From: Burkholderiaceae bacterium | Lineage (GTDB): Bacteria; Pseudomonadota; Gammaproteobacteria; Burkholderiales; Burkholderiaceae_C | NCBI GenBank assembly: GCA_024235955.1 | Contig: JACKLJ010000002.1 | Coordinates: forward strand, 620,001-684,000 | Reading direction: 5' to 3' | DNA: 64,000 nucleotides | Part shown: positions 45,950 to 53,800 of the stretch, piece by piece | Layout: each line of letters starts with the position of its first letter | Numbering within the stretch: the first letter of the stretch is position 1 | Position numbers and translations under genes: made by a program | The notes under the pieces: model-generated | Database searches by the model: none | What the model was told of the DNA's origin: nothing | The model's input: only the letters and a program-made list of their open reading frames with translations

Positions 45950-46489
45950 TCAACGCGCCTCCAGGAGGATATCGAAACGCACGTAGCAGCTGGACGAAGC
46001 TGGCACCTGCAAGCCCACGGTGCATCGCGGCGTGAAGCCGGGATCACCCTCCAGCGCAAATCCGGTCGGCGCGATGGAGGTGATGGTCTGCGCGATCGGC
46101 GTGCTGTTCACCACCTCGATCGTCTCATTGACGTAGGGCACGCTGACCGCCCCTCCCGCGGCTGAGGGCATCTCGACCTGCGTGAAGGAGATCGCCTTGG
46201 CGCTGCCGACCAGCGAATGCCCACCCAGGCCGGCGGCTGCGGCGCCGCCCAGCACCAGCAGGTTGGCCAGCAGCCGGCCGTTGGCGCGGGTACGCAGCAC
46301 CCGGTAGGCCACCACCATCAGCAGCAGGCCGAGGCCGATCAGCGTCCACTCCGACAGCGTGGGCACGGCCACGGAGCCCGGAGCGTAGCCCACGATCCCG
46401 CCGCCAGGCACGCCCGCCTGAACCACGCCCGCGGCCAATGCCAGCAGACCCGCAAGGCCTTTCGGCACCCATTGACCCATCCGTTTCAT
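45950..46489 (-). CDS. IPTL-type exosortase substrate with mid-chain sorting signal (copy B)
   Basis: This 179-residue protein has the same length and layout as the gene at 45206: signal peptide, VPTLSEW sorting box with TM helix and basic end, a second hydrophobic stretch, and a beta-rich C-terminal domain with a CTVGLQVPASSSCYVRF end. About 170 bases coding for the sorting region are nearly identical between the two, while the C-terminal domains differ much more. GGAGGGA precedes start 46489. No exosortase gene lies in the window. Confidence 0.8.
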   Translation of the reverse strand: MKRMGQWVPKGLAGLLALAAGVVQAGVPGGGIVGYAPGSVAVPTLSEWTLIGLGLLLMVVAYRVLRTRANGRLLANLLVLGGAAAAGLGGHSLVGSAKAISFTQVEMPSAAGGAVSVPYVNETIEVVNSTPIAQTITSIAPTGFALEGDPGFTPRCTVGLQVPASSSCYVRFDILLEAR

Positions 46490-46583
46490 GTGTTCCCTCC
46501 AGTCGTTCGTGTGCACTCAGTGCACGCCACCGGCTGTGGCGCCCACGCATCACTGGAGTCTATTTTTCCCGCCACAGTGCGCA

Positions 46584-46601
46584 TATAGGCCATTCGGCCT
46601 A
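46584..46601. promoter_or_regulatory. Shared upstream palindrome, copy B
   Basis: TATAGGCCATTCGGCCTA contains the perfect dyad TAGGCC-ATTC-GGCCTA and lies 95 bases before the start of copy B. Confidence 0.6.
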
Positions 46602-46684
46602 CCCAAAACCCGGTAGCCGGCTCGCCCTGAGCCTTTTGCTAGCATGCGCGCTGACATCACCACCCCGGCCTGAAGCCCCGCGCC

Positions 46685-47110
46685 ATGAAGCTCAATCCCT
46701 TCCATCTCGCCATCCCCGTTCATGATCTGCCGGCCGCCCGGCGCTTCTACGGCGAGGTGTTCGGCCTGCCCGAAGGCCGCTCGGACACGCACTGGGTGGA
46801 TTTCGACTTCTACGGCCACCAGCTGGTGATCCACGAGCACCCGAAGACCGCCTCGCAGGAAAGCGCCCACACCAACGCGGTGGACGGCCACGACGTGCCG
46901 GTACCGCACTTCGGCATCGTGCTCGACTGGGGCGACTGGGAAGCGCTGGCCGGGCGGCTGCGCGGCTTTGGTACCAAGTTCGTGATCGAACCCTATGTGC
47001 GCTTCAAGGGCCAGGTAGGTGAGCAGGCCACCATGTTCCTGCTCGACCCCTGCGGCAACGCGCTGGAGTTCAAGGCCTTCAAGGACATGGGCCAGCTGTT
47101 CGCCAAGTGA
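46685..47110 (+). CDS. VOC/glyoxalase-fold protein
   Basis: This 141-residue metal-binding protein of the vicinal-oxygen-chelate fold has the opening NPFHLAIPVHDLPAARRFYG (first His ligand), PHFGIVLDW in the middle and LDPCGNALEFKAF with the last Glu ligand. The family ranges from dioxygenases to resistance proteins and no substrate can be chosen. It is divergent from the exosortase substrate genes. The 200 bases after it hold no gene. Confidence 0.85.
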   Translation: MKLNPFHLAIPVHDLPAARRFYGEVFGLPEGRSDTHWVDFDFYGHQLVIHEHPKTASQESAHTNAVDGHDVPVPHFGIVLDWGDWEALAGRLRGFGTKFVIEPYVRFKGQVGEQATMFLLDPCGNALEFKAFKDMGQLFAK

Positions 47111-47208
47111 AAGGGTTGGGCGCGGGGCCAATGCCCAAAAAGCGCGCATCAAGCCCACTCACAAGTCGCCGGGCCTGCGCGCGCCCGGACTCGCCGGGAG
47201 CCGCACTA

Positions 47209-47218
47209 GGGTTAACCC
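47209..47218. promoter_or_regulatory. Palindrome upstream of the Tat/GMC operon
   Basis: GGGTTAACCC is a perfect 10-bp dyad 91 bases before the Tat-protein gene; it is a plausible activator site, without any direct proof. Confidence 0.35.
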
Positions 47219-47309
47219 GGTAAATAGTCTGCTATCACCATCACAAGCGCCGTTTGTCAAACACTGAGGTACCGGGCAGCCCGGGCCACGACGACCTCAG
47301 GAGACAAAC

Positions 47310-47942
47310 ATGCGCGTCATTCCCATCGCGGACACGTCCGCCCCCGCAGCGGGCAGCTGCGACGAAGACACCGGTGACGTCCGCCCGATCAGCCTGCCGC
47401 TGGCGCGGCGCGACTTCCTCAAGGGCTCGGGCCTGCTGTTCGGCAGCCTAGCCACCGGCAGCCTGCTGGCCGGCCTGGCGCCCTCCACCGCCTGGGCGCT
47501 AGAACTCAAGAAGCTCACGTCGGCTGAAGGCGCCGCCCTGATGGCGATGGGCCGCGTGCTCTACCCGCACGAGAAGCTGCCGGATGCGGTGTACGCGTTG
47601 CTGGCCAAGGACCTGGATGCCAAGGCCGCCGGCGACGCCGCTACCGCCAAGCTGCTGTCCGATGGCACGGCCTGGCTCAACAAATCCGCCGGTGGCGACT
47701 TCGCCAGGGCCAAGGCCGGACGCCGGCAGGAGATCGTGCGCAGCATGGAGGGCACGCCCTTCTTCAACACGGTACGCGGCCAGTGCATCACCTCGCTCTA
47801 CGACAACGACATGGCCTACGCCGTGTTCGGCTATCCGGGCGCTTCCTGGGACAAGGGTGGCTACATCACCCGCGGTTTCCAGGACCTCAAGTGGCTGCCG
47901 GCCCCGCCGCTGGAAGCCAGCCCCAAGCCCTACATGGGCTGA
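47310..47942 (+). CDS. Tat-exported gluconate 2-dehydrogenase subunit 3-like protein
   Basis: This 210-residue protein has a twin-arginine signal, LARRDFLKGSG with the Arg pair at 33-34, followed by a hydrophobic core ending near AWA (60). The rest matches the gamma subunit of membrane sugar dehydrogenases, which escorts the flavoprotein partner across the membrane. AGGAGA precedes ATG 47310. The GMC flavoprotein gene starts 37 bases after. No cytochrome c subunit follows, which is unusual for the three-part enzyme. Confidence 0.85.
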   Translation: MRVIPIADTSAPAAGSCDEDTGDVRPISLPLARRDFLKGSGLLFGSLATGSLLAGLAPSTAWALELKKLTSAEGAALMAMGRVLYPHEKLPDAVYALLAKDLDAKAAGDAATAKLLSDGTAWLNKSAGGDFARAKAGRRQEIVRSMEGTPFFNTVRGQCITSLYDNDMAYAVFGYPGASWDKGGYITRGFQDLKWLPAPPLEASPKPYMG

Positions 47943-47979
47943 TGCCCTTCCATCCATAGACGAACAGAGCGAGACAGAC

Positions 47980-49548
47980 ATGGCGAAATTCGATCATTCC
48001 GACGACTCCGTGGTCGTCGTCATCGGCTCCGGCGCCGGTGGCGGTACGCTGGCCAACGAGCTGTGCCAGAAAGGCATCAAGGTGGTGGTGCTGGAAGCCG
48101 GCAAGCAACAGTCCAACGCATCCTTCATCAACGACGAATGGAAGTCGTTTGCCCAGCTCGCCTGGCTGGACACGCGAACCACCTCGGGCACCTGGCGCAT
48201 CGCCAAGGATTTTGCGGGCCTGCCGGCCTGGATCTGCAAGACCGTCGGGGGCACCACGACCCACTGGGCCGGCGCCTCGCTGCGGTTCCAGGAGCACGAG
48301 TTCCGCGCGAAGACCGTGTATGGCGAGCTCAAGGGCGCCAACCTGCTGGACTGGCCGGTGACGCTGAAGGAGCTCGAGCCCTATTACGCCAAGGCCGAAA
48401 ACAAGATGGGCGTGACCCGCACCAACGGCATTCCCGGCCTGCCCGGCAACAACAACTTCAAGGTCATGTACAACGGCGCGACGCGCGTGGGCTACAAGGA
48501 GGTGCACACCGGCAACATGGCCATCAACAGCCAGCCGCGCGACGACCGTGGCCGCTGCATGCAGCTGGGCTTCTGCTTCCAGGGTTGCAAGAGCGGCGCC
48601 AAATGGTCGACGCTGTACACCGAGATCCCCAAGGCCGAGGCCACCGGCAATTTCGAGTTGCGCACCGAGTCCCACGTCTCGCGCATCGAGCACAACCCGG
48701 CGGGCAAGGTCACCGGCGTCGTCTATTTCGACAAGGACGGCAAGGAGCAGCGCCAGAAAGCCCGGATCGTCTGCGTGGCAGGCAACTCCATCGAGACCCC
48801 GCGCCTGCTGCTGCTGTCGGCCTCCAACATGTTCAAGGACGGCCTGGCCAACAGCTCCGGTCAGGTGGGGCGCAACTACATGCGTCACATGACCGGATCG
48901 GTGTACGCGGCCTTCAAGGACTCGGTGCACATGTACCGCGGCACCACCATGGCCGGCATCGTGCGCGACGAAGCCGTCCACAACCCGGCGCGCGGCTTTG
49001 CCGGCGGCTACGAGATGGAAACACTGTCGCTGGGCGTTCCGTTCATGGCCGCCTTCCTGAATCCGGGTGGCTGGGGTCCGGATTTCGCCTGGTGGATGGA
49101 CCACTACACCCATCTGGCCGGCATGTGGCTGGTGGGCGAGGACATGCCGCGCGCGACCAACCGCGTGACGCTCAACACCAGCGTCAAGGACCAGTGGGGC
49201 AACTACGTGCCCAACGTGCACTTCGACGACCACGACAACGACATCGCCATGCGCAACCACGCCTTCACCCAGGGCGAGCGCGTCTACCAGGCCGCGGGGG
49301 CCATCCGGACCTTCCGCACGCCGCCCTACCCCTCGACCCACAACCTGGGCACCAGCCGCATGAGCGCCCGGGCGCAGGACGGCGTGGTCAACAAATGGGG
49401 CCAGACGCACGACATTCCCAACCTGTTCGTCAGCGATGGGAGTCAGTTCACCACCGGTGGCTCGGAAAACCCCACGTTGACCATTGTTACCCTGGCCATC
49501 CGGCAGGCCGACTACATTGCCGAGCAGATGAAGCAGCGCGCGATATGA
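47980..49548 (+). CDS. GMC-family oxidoreductase (flavoprotein dehydrogenase subunit)
   Basis: This 522-residue flavoprotein probably oxidises a sugar, alcohol or similar substrate in the periplasm. The FAD motif VVIGSGAGGGTLA begins near 13. Active-site features lie in the C-terminal THNLGTSRM and the SDGSQFTTGGSENPTLT region. It has no signal peptide, as expected if exported with the Tat-signal subunit. ATG 47980 follows GAGACAGAC. A GC-rich element fills the gap to the next gene. Confidence 0.9.
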   Translation: MAKFDHSDDSVVVVIGSGAGGGTLANELCQKGIKVVVLEAGKQQSNASFINDEWKSFAQLAWLDTRTTSGTWRIAKDFAGLPAWICKTVGGTTTHWAGASLRFQEHEFRAKTVYGELKGANLLDWPVTLKELEPYYAKAENKMGVTRTNGIPGLPGNNNFKVMYNGATRVGYKEVHTGNMAINSQPRDDRGRCMQLGFCFQGCKSGAKWSTLYTEIPKAEATGNFELRTESHVSRIEHNPAGKVTGVVYFDKDGKEQRQKARIVCVAGNSIETPRLLLLSASNMFKDGLANSSGQVGRNYMRHMTGSVYAAFKDSVHMYRGTTMAGIVRDEAVHNPARGFAGGYEMETLSLGVPFMAAFLNPGGWGPDFAWWMDHYTHLAGMWLVGEDMPRATNRVTLNTSVKDQWGNYVPNVHFDDHDNDIAMRNHAFTQGERVYQAAGAIRTFRTPPYPSTHNLGTSRMSARAQDGVVNKWGQTHDIPNLFVSDGSQFTTGGSENPTLTIVTLAIRQADYIAEQMKQRAI

Positions 49549-49680
49549 GCCCCCACGCTTCGCCGCTTCGCGGGTCGCTGCCCCAGGAACGGGGAGGACC
49601 TCGGTCCCTGTCGGGTCCGGGGGCTGATCCGCCTTGGGGCGGCCCGGCGGCGAATGGCTTCGCCCACAGCCCAGCAGGAG
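49549..49680 (+). repeat. GC-rich intergenic element
   Basis: CCCCCACGCTTCGCCGCTTCG then CCTTGGGGCGGCCCGGC is the look of another repeat type common between genes in this bacterial order. Only one clear copy is in the window, so the call rests on recollection. Confidence 0.35.
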
Positions 49681-49686
49681 ACAAGC

Positions 49687-50022
49687 ATGTGTGAGTTTTT
49701 CGTCAAGGCCGATCCGATCCAGTACGAGCAGCGCACGCGCACCGTGCGCATCCACAACGTGCTGACCAGCATCCGGCTGGAAAACATGGTGTGGGACATC
49801 CTGGCCGAAATGGCCGAGGAGGAGGGTTGCACCACCAACGCCCTGATCGCCAAGTTCCACGAGGAAATCCTGGCGCATCGGGGCGAAGTGCCCAACTTCG
49901 CTTCCTTCCTGCGGGTGACCTGCATGCGCTACCTGCGACGATGTGCGATGTCCGCCTCGCCGCAGGCGCGTACCGCTCCGGTGCCCGCCTTCCCAAAGCA
50001 CCTCAAGGCCGTGGGCACCTGA
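49687..50022 (+). CDS. Ribbon-helix-helix domain protein
   Basis: This 111-residue protein contains a ribbon-helix-helix fold (RTVRIHNVLTSIRLENMVWD to HEEILAHRG) seen in small DNA-binding regulators. The opening MCEFFVKADP is a recognised pattern. AGGAGA lies before ATG 49687. It is in the same direction as the GMC genes and glyoxalase I and could regulate them. The Ala/Pro-rich last 25 residues look disordered. Confidence 0.8.
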   Translation: MCEFFVKADPIQYEQRTRTVRIHNVLTSIRLENMVWDILAEMAEEEGCTTNALIAKFHEEILAHRGEVPNFASFLRVTCMRYLRRCAMSASPQARTAPVPAFPKHLKAVGT

Positions 50023-50114
50023 GCCTGCTGCCGCCGGTCGTCCGGGAACCCGATGCTTCCTCCGCTCCGGAGCCCTGTTGAGAGCCCGGAGTTCCTTCCC
50101 CTATCCCAAGATCC

Positions 50115-50651
50115 ATGAGCTTCGTGACCGAAAACCAACCCGGCGTCGTCGCCGATGCGCCCGCCGCCACCCGCGGCTTCGTCCTCAACCATTCCATGCT
50201 GCGGGTCAAGGATCCGCAGGTCTCGCTGGCCTTCTACACCGGCATCATGGGCATGAAGCTGCTGCGCAAGCTGGACTTTCCCGAGATGAAGTTCTCGCTG
50301 TACTTCCTGCACCGTCCGGTCGACGGCGAGACCCCGCCCGACGATGTCGGTGAGCGCACAGCCTGGACCTTCTCCCAGCGCGGCATCCTGGAACTGACGC
50401 ACAACTGGGGCACGGAAGACGACCCCGCGTTCAAGTACCACGACGGCAACGCGCAGCCGCAGGGCTTTGGCCACATCTGCTTCTCGGTGCCCGACCTGGA
50501 TGCCGCCATCGCCTGGTTCGACCAGCACCAGATCACCTACGTCAAGCGCCCCGACCAGGGCAAGATGAAGGACGTGGCCTTCATCAAGGACCCGGACGGC
50601 TACTGGGTCGAGATCGTCGAACCGGGCCGGCTGAAGAACCTGGGGCGCTGA
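50115..50651 (+). CDS. gloA: Lactoylglutathione lyase (glyoxalase I)
   Basis: This 178-residue metalloenzyme converts the methylglyoxal-glutathione adduct to lactoylglutathione. Predicted metal ligands are His 26 (LNHSMLRVKD), Glu 93 (LELTHNWG), His 120 (GFGHICFSVPD) and Glu 166 (YWVEIVEPG). Its length, with a 20-residue N-terminal extension, fits the longer eukaryote-like form. It may remove methylglyoxal made during sugar oxidation by the upstream GMC enzyme, which is inference. Confidence 0.93.
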   Translation: MSFVTENQPGVVADAPAATRGFVLNHSMLRVKDPQVSLAFYTGIMGMKLLRKLDFPEMKFSLYFLHRPVDGETPPDDVGERTAWTFSQRGILELTHNWGTEDDPAFKYHDGNAQPQGFGHICFSVPDLDAAIAWFDQHQITYVKRPDQGKMKDVAFIKDPDGYWVEIVEPGRLKNLGR

Positions 50652-50720
50652 GCCAGCTGAAGCCTTCTGCGCGCGCTGGCACTGCCGGCCGCAGTACGTG
50701 GCCTGTCGCCAAAAGCGGCC

Positions 50721-51728
50721 TCAATACCCGTCAAACATCGCCTGCAGCGCCGCCGCGTCGGCGGTGCGCGCCAGCCCCAGCGCCAGCAGCAGCCGGGCCT
50801 TGAGCGGGCTCTGGTCGTCCGCCACCAGCCAGCCTTCGGCGGTGTCGTCGGCGTTGGCGTCGCGCAGCAGCGGGCCGGCGCCGGTGCGGCTGGCGCGCAC
50901 GATGTGCACACCCTGCGCGCGCAGGCGGCGCAGCGTGGGCAGCAGTTCGTCAGGCACCGTGCCGCCGCCGAAGGCCGCGTGCACGATGCCGCGCGCGCCG
51001 GCCGCGGCCAGCGCCTCGTAGGCCGCCGGCCCGATGCCGGCGTAGGTGCTGACGATGCCCACCGGTGGCAGCTCGCCCGACCCTTCCAGGCTGAACCCGC
51101 TCTGCAGCGTGTGCGGCCTGCTCACCGCGCGGTAGAAGCGCGGGCGCCCTTCCACCACCCAGCCCAGCGGCCCGTACACCGAGCCGAAGGTCTGCAGCGC
51201 GGCGGCGTCCTGCTTGGCCACGTCGCGCGCCGACCAGATGCTGCCGTTCATCACCACCAGTACACCTTGCCCGGCCGCTGCCGGGCTGGCCGCCACGCCG
51301 ACGGCCTGGTACAGGTTGGCCGGCCCGTCGGCCGAGATCGCCGTGCCCGGCCGCATGGCGCCGGTGAAGACCACCGGCTTGCCGCTCTTGAGCAGCAGGT
51401 GCAGCAGGTAGGCGGATTCCTCCATGGTGTCGGTGCCGTGGGTGACCACCAGGCCGTCCACGTCGTCCTGCGCCAGCAGCTCGGCCGCGCGCCGCGCCAG
51501 CTGCAGCATGCGCGCGTCGGTCATGTTCTTGGAGTCGATGGCGAACAGCTGCTCCGGCCGCACCTCGGCCGCGGCGGCCAGTTCCGGGACGGCGGCCAGC
51601 AGCGCCCCGGCCCTCACCACCCCGGCCTGGTAGCCGCCCGCGGTGCTGCTGGCGGCGGCACCGGCGATGGTGCCGCCGGTGGCGAGCAGCGCGATGCGGG
51701 GCCGCGCTCGGGCAGCAGCGGCACTCAC
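50721..51728 (-). CDS. L-asparaginase
   Basis: This 335-residue amidohydrolase releases ammonia from asparagine. The first catalytic threonine is in ALLATGGTIAG (near 20) and the second in VVTHGTDTMEESAY near 92. GTG 51728 is chosen because it overlaps the stop of the upstream dehydratase gene (GTGA), which indicates translational coupling; the longer frame has no good start. No signal peptide remains with this start, which suggests a cytoplasmic enzyme. Confidence 0.9.
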   Translation of the reverse strand: MSAAAARARPRIALLATGGTIAGAAASSTAGGYQAGVVRAGALLAAVPELAAAAEVRPEQLFAIDSKNMTDARMLQLARRAAELLAQDDVDGLVVTHGTDTMEESAYLLHLLLKSGKPVVFTGAMRPGTAISADGPANLYQAVGVAASPAAAGQGVLVVMNGSIWSARDVAKQDAAALQTFGSVYGPLGWVVEGRPRFYRAVSRPHTLQSGFSLEGSGELPPVGIVSTYAGIGPAAYEALAAAGARGIVHAAFGGGTVPDELLPTLRRLRAQGVHIVRASRTGAGPLLRDANADDTAEGWLVADDQSPLKARLLLALGLARTADAAALQAMFDGY

Positions 51729-52708
51729 GCCGCCACCCCCTGCCCCGCCAGCAGCTGCGCATAGCGCGCCAGATCGACGTTGCCGCCGCTCAGCACCACG
51801 CCCACGCGCCGGCCCTGCCACTGGCTAGCCACGCGGCGCGCGGCAGCGAAGGCCAGGCAGCCGGTGGGCTCCACCACCAGCTTCATGCGTTCGGCGAAGA
51901 AGCGCATGGCCTCCACCAGCTCGGCGTCGCTGGCGGTCAGGATGTCGTCCACCTTGTCGCGGATGATGGCGAAGGTGTAGTCCCCCAGATGCTGGGTCTG
52001 CGCGCCGTCGGCCAGGGTCTGCGGCGTGTCGATGTGCACGATGCGCCCTTCGCGCAGCGAGCGCTGGCCGTCGTTGCCGGCCTCGGGCTCGACGCCGAAC
52101 ACCTTGCAGCCCGGCGCCAGCGCCCGCGCCGCCAGCGCGCAGCCCGACAGCAGGCCGCCGCCGCCGAGCGGGACGAACAGCGCGTCCAGCGGGCCGGCGT
52201 CTTCCAGCAGTTCCAGCGCCGCCGTGCCCTGGCCGGCGATCACGTGCGGGTGGTCGTAGGGCGGGATCAGCGTCATGCCACGCTCGGCGGCCAGCTGGCG
52301 GCCGATCTGCTCGCGGTCTTCGGTGTAGCGGTCGTACAGGCGCACCTCGGCACCGTATCCGCGCGTGGCGGCCAGCTTGGCGGCCGGCGCGTCGTGCGGC
52401 ATCACGATGGTGGCCGGCATGCCCAGCAGGCGCGCCGCCAGCGCCACCGCCTGCGCGTGGTTGCCGGACGAGAACGCCACCACGCCGGCGCGGCGCTGGG
52501 CGGCGTCGAACTGCGCCAGCGCATTGAAGGCGCCGCGGAACTTGAAGGCGCCCATGCGCTGCAGGTTCTCGCACTTGAAGAAGAACTGCGCGCCGGTGGC
52601 AGCGTCGGCCGTGCGCGAGGTCAGCACCGGCGTGCGGTGCGCGTGGCCTTGCAGGCGCGCGGCGGCGGCACGCACGTCGTCGAAAGTGGGCAGGTCGGAG
52701 GGCGTCAT
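51725..52708 (-). CDS. PLP-dependent threonine dehydratase / hydroxyaspartate lyase-like enzyme
   Basis: This 327-residue fold-type II PLP enzyme has the lysine at 56 in MGAFKFRGAFN, the phosphate-binding SSGNHAQAVALAARL and a glycine loop PLGGGGLLSG. The short form without a regulatory ACT domain fits catabolic threonine dehydratase, serine racemase or threo-3-hydroxyaspartate ammonia-lyase. Coupling to an asparaginase gene (asparagine to aspartate) makes a hydroxyaspartate or aspartate-related role attractive but unproven. Confidence 0.88.
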   Translation of the reverse strand: MTPSDLPTFDDVRAAAARLQGHAHRTPVLTSRTADAATGAQFFFKCENLQRMGAFKFRGAFNALAQFDAAQRRAGVVAFSSGNHAQAVALAARLLGMPATIVMPHDAPAAKLAATRGYGAEVRLYDRYTEDREQIGRQLAAERGMTLIPPYDHPHVIAGQGTAALELLEDAGPLDALFVPLGGGGLLSGCALAARALAPGCKVFGVEPEAGNDGQRSLREGRIVHIDTPQTLADGAQTQHLGDYTFAIIRDKVDDILTASDAELVEAMRFFAERMKLVVEPTGCLAFAAARRVASQWQGRRVGVVLSGGNVDLARYAQLLAGQGVAA

Positions 52709-52785
52709 GGAGCGCTACTTTAAGCCACCGTGGCGTGGATGGATCCCTTGCGGGAGGAAGAGCGCGTGGATCCCGACCAAACCCG

Positions 52786-52855
52786 GATTTTCAAGCATTT
52801 TGTGCCTGCAGCCCTTGATTGACGGCCGCAGGCAGCTATTCAAATCATAGTAAAC
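52786..52855 (-). repeat. Dispersed intergenic repeat, copy 9
   Basis: TTTTCAAGCATTTTGTGCC then CAGCCC then GGCCGCAGGCAGCTATTC then AGTAAA. It lies between the dehydratase and the hypothetical gene at 52872. Confidence 0.75.
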
Positions 52856-52871
52856 TTCATCAGTTTCCGGT

Positions 52872-53255
52872 TCAAAGCGCACGCCAGGTGTCGATGCAAT
52901 GCGCGGCCAGCGCGGTCACCCAGTCCGGCTCGCCCGGCACGAAGGCCAGGCCGTAGCGCGGGCTGACCAGGAAGCCCGCGCGCTCGAAGGCCTGCGCGTC
53001 TTCCCGGCGCATGAAGGCCGCCAGGCCGGCGAAGGGCACGTCCACCGGGCCGAGATAAAGCACCGGCGCGCGCCGCGTCACCTCTTCCAGCCGGCCGGAA
53101 TCCTGGAAACGCAGCACCACGTCGCCGTAGTCGAGCGCCGCCAGGCCGACACTGTTGCGCTCGGCGTGCAGCGGCGCGCCACGCTGCTGCAGCAACTCCT
53201 CCCGGGTGGTGGAGAAAGGGATGTCGTCCACCTGGAGGTAGGGTCGCAGCTTCAC
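52872..53255 (-). CDS. Conserved hypothetical protein
   Basis: This 127-residue soluble protein starts at a GTG that overlaps the upstream stop codon (GTGA), so the pair is co-translated. It is an alpha/beta protein (KLRPYLQVDDIPFSTTREEL, then LDYGDVVLRFQDSGRLEEV). No family is recognised. No cysteine cluster, signal peptide or membrane segment is visible except one Cys near the end. Its partner is a small membrane protein. Confidence 0.7.
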   Translation of the reverse strand: MKLRPYLQVDDIPFSTTREELLQQRGAPLHAERNSVGLAALDYGDVVLRFQDSGRLEEVTRRAPVLYLGPVDVPFAGLAAFMRREDAQAFERAGFLVSPRYGLAFVPGEPDWVTALAAHCIDTWRAL

Positions 53256-53623
53256 AGCGGCGCCCCGGCCAGCAGCAGCCACCACACCAGCAGCGCCCAC
53301 AGCCACAGCACGCCCAGGTAGGCGAGCCGCCGCGGCCAGCGCCCTACCCCCATCCGTGTGCGCAACCGGTGGTTGAGCCAGCCGGCCAGCAGAAAGCCGA
53401 ACGACCACAGCATGCCGGCGCCCAGCGTGGCCGGCCACACCCAGTCGCCGTGCCACTCGTCCATCCCCGGAAAGCGCAGGCCCGTCACCGGCGACACCGC
53501 GACGTACAGCCCCAGCCCGAGCAGCCCCATGCTGAGAAAGGCCAGCACCACACCGACCACGCAGGCCAGCACCGACCACCTGATGGCCATCGCCGCCCGC
53601 CAGGCTGCCTTGAGGAGGTTCAT
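53252..53623 (-). CDS. Small membrane protein, hypothetical
   Basis: This 123-residue protein has three hydrophobic stretches (about 15-42, 64-85 and 98-118). GAGG precedes start 53623. It contains DEWHGDWVWPATLGAGMLWS between the first two. No function is known. The stop overlaps the start of the hypothetical gene at 52872, and it is divergent from the bestrophin gene. Confidence 0.7.
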   Translation of the reverse strand: MNLLKAAWRAAMAIRWSVLACVVGVVLAFLSMGLLGLGLYVAVSPVTGLRFPGMDEWHGDWVWPATLGAGMLWSFGFLLAGWLNHRLRTRMGVGRWPRRLAYLGVLWLWALLVWWLLLAGAPL

Positions 53624-53800
53624 GCAAGCGCCCCTTGCGGCAGCGGGAACCGGAGGCGCGAACGCTGTCGCGGGGCGGCATGGGGCGATGTGCGCATGGT
53701 GATGCTTCAATGGGAGGGTTGCGCCAAAGCATAGCCGGCCCCCCGCGGTGCCACACCCGCCGTCGTACCATCGCATGCCGCCATTCGCCGCCACGCATCG

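Noticed and set aside
43421..46165. Frame of 914 codons on the plus strand across the TAXI-type gene, hydroxylase and mid-cut genes
   Set aside because: It crosses several well-supported genes in other frames and contains no domain.
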